Assembly: GCF_004340685.1 (NCBI RefSeq)
Contig: NZ_SLUN01000041.1
Span: forward strand, 1 to 46,984
Reading direction: 5' to 3'
DNA: 46,984 bases
Source of the DNA: Hydrogenispora ethanolica
Lineage (GTDB): Bacteria; Bacillota; UBA4882; UBA8346
Positions 44,072 to 46,984 of the stretch are shown here, in pieces (within the stretch, counting starts at the first letter, position 1; each line of letters opens with the position of its first letter). Below the pieces are notes generated by a model, which worked only from the letters and a program-made list of their open reading frames with translations, did no database searches and had not been told where the DNA came from. Made by a program: the position numbers and the translations under genes.

Positions 44072-44102
44072 GAACCTCCCGGCGGATTGGGCCGGGAGGT
44101 TC
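44072..44102 (-). promoter_or_regulatory. intercistronic stem-loop between binding protein and permease genes
   Basis: GAACCTCCCGGC (44072-44083) pairs perfectly over 12 bases with GCCGGGAGGTTC (44091-44102). There is no T run, so it is probably an mRNA-stabilising or processing hairpin that raises binding-protein over permease expression. Confidence 0.7.
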
Positions 44103-44135
44103 GTTTGCCTTTGATTGGGTTGACGTTCAAAAAAG

Positions 44136-45419
44136 TTATTTCTTGGCGGGGTTGAAGTCCTTGACTTCATTGGCCCACTCGGCATCCATCTTCTTGAGCC
44201 CTTCCTCGACGCTGTACATGTTCAGGGACATCTCCTGAATCAGCTTGTAAGTGTAGTTCCGGAAAGCCGGCGGCAGTTCGTTCATGCCGGTGCCGTTATT
44301 CCAGTTCAATCCCTTGGGATATTTGGAGCCGGTGTAGTATTGGAAGACCTCTTTCATGTTCGGAGTCATCTTCCAGGTGACTTTGGCCTTGGTGGTCGGG
44401 AAGGCGTTCATGTTCTTCAGGAAATAAGCGTATTGCCTTTTGGAGAAGAAGAACTTAATAAACTGGGCGCCTGCCTTGTATTTGGCTGGCTCCTTGGCGC
44501 ATTCGGCCGAGAGCGCCCAGCCTTGCGAGGTCGGCCCGCCCATGATGTTGAATTTGCCCTTGGCATCGGGGATGAAGAACCAGCCGTATTCGAAGCTGGG
44601 ATCGGCATCCTGCAGCTGCTTGAATACGTTGGTGCCAAAATAATACATCGCCGCCTTGCCGCTGATCAGGATCGCCGGGCACTGGCTCTCCGAAGTGCTC
44701 ATGTAACCGGGCTCGACATAGCCTTTTTTGAAGAGGTCGATCAAGCCGTTCATGGCCTTGGCGAAATCCGGGTCGGTGAATTTGACTTTCCCGGCGTAAC
44801 GGTCGGCGATCCAGTTGGGATTCTTGATCCCGATCTCATCCAGCCAGTACTTGCTGAACCAAAAACCGATGTGCCAGATGTCTTTCATGCCGATCACCAA
44901 CGGCGCGACGCCCTTGGCCTTGATCTTCTCGCACAACTGCAGAAACTCGCCATAGGTCTTGGGTTCGGTGAAACCGTTTTGCTTGAAGAACTTCTTGTTA
45001 TACATGATCCCCGAGGTATTAAGGCCGACCATCGGCGCGGTATAAACCGTTCCATATACCGGGATCGTGGTCGTGAAGAGGTTCGCGATATCCCGGGGCA
45101 GCGGCGCCAATTTGCCGGCCCGGACAAACAACGCGGTATCCCGCATCTCGACCACGTCGGGAAACTCGCCTACCGAATCCTTCACCTTCAGAAAATCGGT
45201 GTACGCTCCGGAACCGGAAGGGAACTCCTCGATCTTGATATGGGGGTTGGCTTTCATGAAAGCGGTCACAATATCATGAATCAACTGTTTGGTTAAGGGA
45301 TCGCCTCCGGCGTAAGACATGGTGAGTTTGACTTCTTTCGGCGCCGCCAGCGTCCACCCGGCGGCGAGACTCAGCGCCAGCGCGCAAACAATCAACAGCG
45401 ACATGAGTTTCCTGACCAT
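44136..45419 (-). CDS. extracellular solute-binding protein, family 1 (second CUT1 importer)
   Basis: 427 residues from ATG 45419, which has GGGAGGAG about six bases upstream. Signal peptide RKLMSLLIVCALALSLAAGW with cut after TLA; again no lipobox cysteine. The mature protein shows GDPLTKQLIHDIVTAFMKANPHIKIE, GEFPDVVEMRDTALFVRAGKL and GLNTSGIMYNKKFF, all standard for family 1. First gene of the minus-strand locus with two permeases and GH88. The substrate is probably an unsaturated oligouronide. Confidence 0.93.
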   Translation of the reverse strand: MVRKLMSLLIVCALALSLAAGWTLAAPKEVKLTMSYAGGDPLTKQLIHDIVTAFMKANPHIKIEEFPSGSGAYTDFLKVKDSVGEFPDVVEMRDTALFVRAGKLAPLPRDIANLFTTTIPVYGTVYTAPMVGLNTSGIMYNKKFFKQNGFTEPKTYGEFLQLCEKIKAKGVAPLVIGMKDIWHIGFWFSKYWLDEIGIKNPNWIADRYAGKVKFTDPDFAKAMNGLIDLFKKGYVEPGYMSTSESQCPAILISGKAAMYYFGTNVFKQLQDADPSFEYGWFFIPDAKGKFNIMGGPTSQGWALSAECAKEPAKYKAGAQFIKFFFSKRQYAYFLKNMNAFPTTKAKVTWKMTPNMKEVFQYYTGSKYPKGLNWNNGTGMNELPPAFRNYTYKLIQEMSLNMYSVEEGLKKMDAEWANEVKDFNPAKK

Positions 45420-45565
45420 ACGATCTCCTCCCTTAATTCGATTTTTTAATGGATTGTAATCCGATTGTAACAAAGGCCCCTCAATAGATGAAGGGAGATT
45501 CTTCAGGAAATGGTCGGCTTTTTACAGGAGTCGCTTATACCGGCATCGGCGGTTTAAAATTTTAG

Positions 45566-45616
45566 TTGACTTTGTCAAATAAATTAGTTGATTTTGTCAA
45601 TTAAATGAATTATAAT
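45566..45616 (+). promoter_or_regulatory. promoter with tandem MarR operators
   Basis: Two dyads TTGAY-TTT-GTCAA lie at 45566-45578 and 45588-45600, exactly 22 bases apart. The second overlaps a -35 (TTGATT, 45588-45593) that is 17 bases from a perfect -10 TATAAT (45611-45616). This indicates repression of the following MarR-GNAT gene by its own product, and perhaps influence on the divergent sugar operon. Confidence 0.75.
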
Positions 45617-45649
45617 CAGCTTACGATACCGTTGGAAGGAGCGATGAGG

Positions 45650-46585
45650 ATGGACTCCATCGGCCAACCGTTGATCCGGGCCGTCCGCCGGTTTAACCGG
45701 TTCTATACCAATATTCTCGGTCTTTTGGATCAGCATTTGCCGGACAGCGAATTTTCGCTGCCCGAAGCCCGTGTCTTATATGAAATTGGGCATACCGAGA
45801 ACTGCACCGCCAAAAACTTAAGCGAGGAACTCCGGATTGACCCCGGCTATTTGAGCAGGATGGTCAAACACTTTGAAAAGCGGGGCCTTACATACAGGGT
45901 CCAGTCGGCCAAGGACGGCCGGCAATATTATCTCTACCTGACGGAACAAGGCCAGGATATCCTGGCCAAACTGGGCCGGCTGTCCGACGGGCAGATCGAC
46001 CGGATGCTCAACCGCTTGCCTGACCACGACCGGAAAAGACTGGTTGAGGGGATGCAAACCATCGAAGACTTGCTATCAACGGGACCGGAACTTCCCAGGG
46101 ACCGGGTGATCATCCGCAGTGAACTGAAACCGGGAGACATCGGTGCTCTGATTCACCTCCATGGCTGGATTTACGCTGAGGAATGCGGATACAACCATGT
46201 GTTTGAGGGCTATGTCTGCAAGACTTTCTATCATTTTCTGGAGAACTATCATCCGGAGCGGGACCGGGTGTGGTTTGCCGAAGCCGATGGAACCATGATC
46301 GGGGCTATCGCCATCGTCGGGCATTCGGCGGAGAAGGCCCAGTTGCGATGGTTTATCCTACATCCGCAATACCGGGGCATCGGCCTGGGCGGCAAGCTGC
46401 TGCAGGAAGCCCTCCAATATTGCAGGGAGAAGGGGTTTCGGACCGTATTCCTGGAGACCACCGCGGATCAACAGACCGCGATCCGCATGTACCGGAAAGC
46501 GGGATTCCAAAAAGTGGCCGAGCATCCCAACCATAGCTGGGGAAAAGAACTGGTCGAGCAGACCTTCGAGTTGGTTTTGCCCTGA
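45650..46585 (+). CDS. MarR-GNAT fusion: HTH regulator with acetyltransferase domain
   Basis: 311 residues. Winged helix of MarR type in the first about 145 residues (AKNLSEELRIDPGYLSRMVKHFEKRGL, wing with SAKDGRQYYLYLT), then a GNAT domain with the acetyl-CoA loop QYRGIGLGGKLL and IRMYRKAGF. Start 45650 is chosen because GGAAGGA (45634) is nine bases upstream and the first ATG in frame (45605) would precede the predicted transcript start; 45644 is also possible. The target of acetylation is unknown. Confidence 0.9.
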   Translation: MDSIGQPLIRAVRRFNRFYTNILGLLDQHLPDSEFSLPEARVLYEIGHTENCTAKNLSEELRIDPGYLSRMVKHFEKRGLTYRVQSAKDGRQYYLYLTEQGQDILAKLGRLSDGQIDRMLNRLPDHDRKRLVEGMQTIEDLLSTGPELPRDRVIIRSELKPGDIGALIHLHGWIYAEECGYNHVFEGYVCKTFYHFLENYHPERDRVWFAEADGTMIGAIAIVGHSAEKAQLRWFILHPQYRGIGLGGKLLQEALQYCREKGFRTVFLETTADQQTAIRMYRKAGFQKVAEHPNHSWGKELVEQTFELVLP

Positions 46586-46685
46586 TGATGAGAAATGGCG
46601 GCTTGGCCGGGAGATAAGCGGATAAGAAGCGTTGCACTGGAGCCGTTAAACCCTGAAAGCCCGGCTGATCCGGTATGCTATTATT

Positions 46686-46802
46686 ATTCTCCCGCAGCGG
46701 CGCAGAGACGCAGTGAAAAGATTCAAGCGACGATTGATTTTATATCGAAACTCTGCGCCTTTGCGTCTCCGCGGGAGGTATTCTTTTGGTTCTCAATCTT
46801 TA
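46686..46802. repeat. hairpin repeat of the CGCAGAGACGCAG type, unit 1
   Basis: CTCCCGC and GCGGGAG close a long imperfect stem whose arms read GCGCAGAGACGCAG and CTCTGCGCC..GCGTCTCC. Identical over most of 117 bases to the unit 182 bases downstream. Similar 'ctctgcgcctttgcgtctc' repeats are scattered in many unrelated bacterial genomes. Confidence 0.75.
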
Positions 46803-46867
46803 TGAAACGACCGGCGCCTGGGAATGAAGGACTGTTTTAATAATGGCTGTTTCGGCATGCCATTTTG

Positions 46868-46984
46868 ATTCTCCCGCAGCGGCGCGGAGGCGCAGTGAAA
46901 AGATTCAAGCGACGATTGATTTTATATCGAAACTCTGCGCCTTTGCGCCTCCGCGGGAGGTATTCTTTTGGTTCTCAATCTTTT
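46868..46984. repeat. hairpin repeat of the CGCAGAGACGCAG type, unit 2 (reaches window end)
   Basis: Tandem partner of the unit at 46686. It differs at GGAGGCGC (unit 1 AGAGACGC) and, on the opposite arm, GCGCCTCC (unit 1 GCGTCTCC), so an A-T pair became G-C on both sides. It may continue beyond the window. Confidence 0.7.

Noticed and set aside
1-46984. rRNA or tRNA genes, phage genes and transposases
   Set aside because: None recognised on either strand by reading; small tRNA genes cannot be excluded without a scan.

Overview
The window looks like chromosomal DNA of a spore-forming Bacillota with an outer membrane (diderm), of the Hydrogenispora/Limnochordia kind. Three lines of evidence support this. 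There are two CotF-like spore-coat genes (25.2-25.9 kb). There are also a TolC-type outer-membrane efflux protein and a LolA-like exported protein. Finally, two sugar-binding proteins carry signal peptides without a lipobox cysteine, which suits a free periplasmic protein. Base composition is fairly GC-rich, many genes start with TTG or GTG, and Shine-Dalgarno sites are strong. The taxon is an inference; there is no rRNA or other phylogenetic marker here.

Layout. 0.2-7.5 kb (+): a carbohydrate locus with a CUT1 ABC importer (binding protein and two permeases, no ATPase), a cytoplasmic sulfatase, a GH28-like beta-helix protein and a possible tandem mutarotase-like protein. 7.6-11.4 kb: an AT-richer esterase gene (-), an array of 21-bp repeats rich in DnaA-box nonamers, a DUF1624 membrane acyltransferase (-) and a PflA-like radical SAM protein (+). 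11.5-16.6 kb (-): an efflux operon tetR-tolC-hlyD-ATPase-permease with twin TetR operators. 17-21.3 kb (-): a multi-PAS hybrid histidine kinase and a DacF-type carboxypeptidase. 21.7-25.9 kb (+): a CGNR zinc-finger protein, a ykkC-family riboswitch controlling an ABC-2 exporter, and two coat genes. 25.9-28.5 kb: a methyltransferase, an LpxA-like protein without the catalytic histidines, and a small membrane protein. 28.9-32.6 kb (+): a heterodimeric ABC exporter. 32.7-35.7 kb (-): an OmpR-type two-component pair followed by the LolA-like gene. 36.0-36.9 kb: a second 21/63-bp array and a REP-like pair. 36.9-45.4 kb (-): a second carbohydrate locus with binding protein, two permeases, GH88 hydrolase, LUD protein, YesM kinase and YesN regulator. 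45.6-46.6 kb (+): a MarR-GNAT fusion under tandem operators. The window ends in two tandem hairpin repeats.

The most unusual content is between genes. Two separate families of dispersed structured elements show compensatory base changes in their stems: family 1 at about 1.6, 5.1, 7.5 and 21.5 kb, and family 2 at 5.3 and 13.4 kb. Two arrays 27 kb apart share a 21-bp register and repeated TTATCCACA/TTATTCACA nonamers. These are the best candidates for something undescribed. All structure statements come from reading by eye; no folding, alignment or database search was run.
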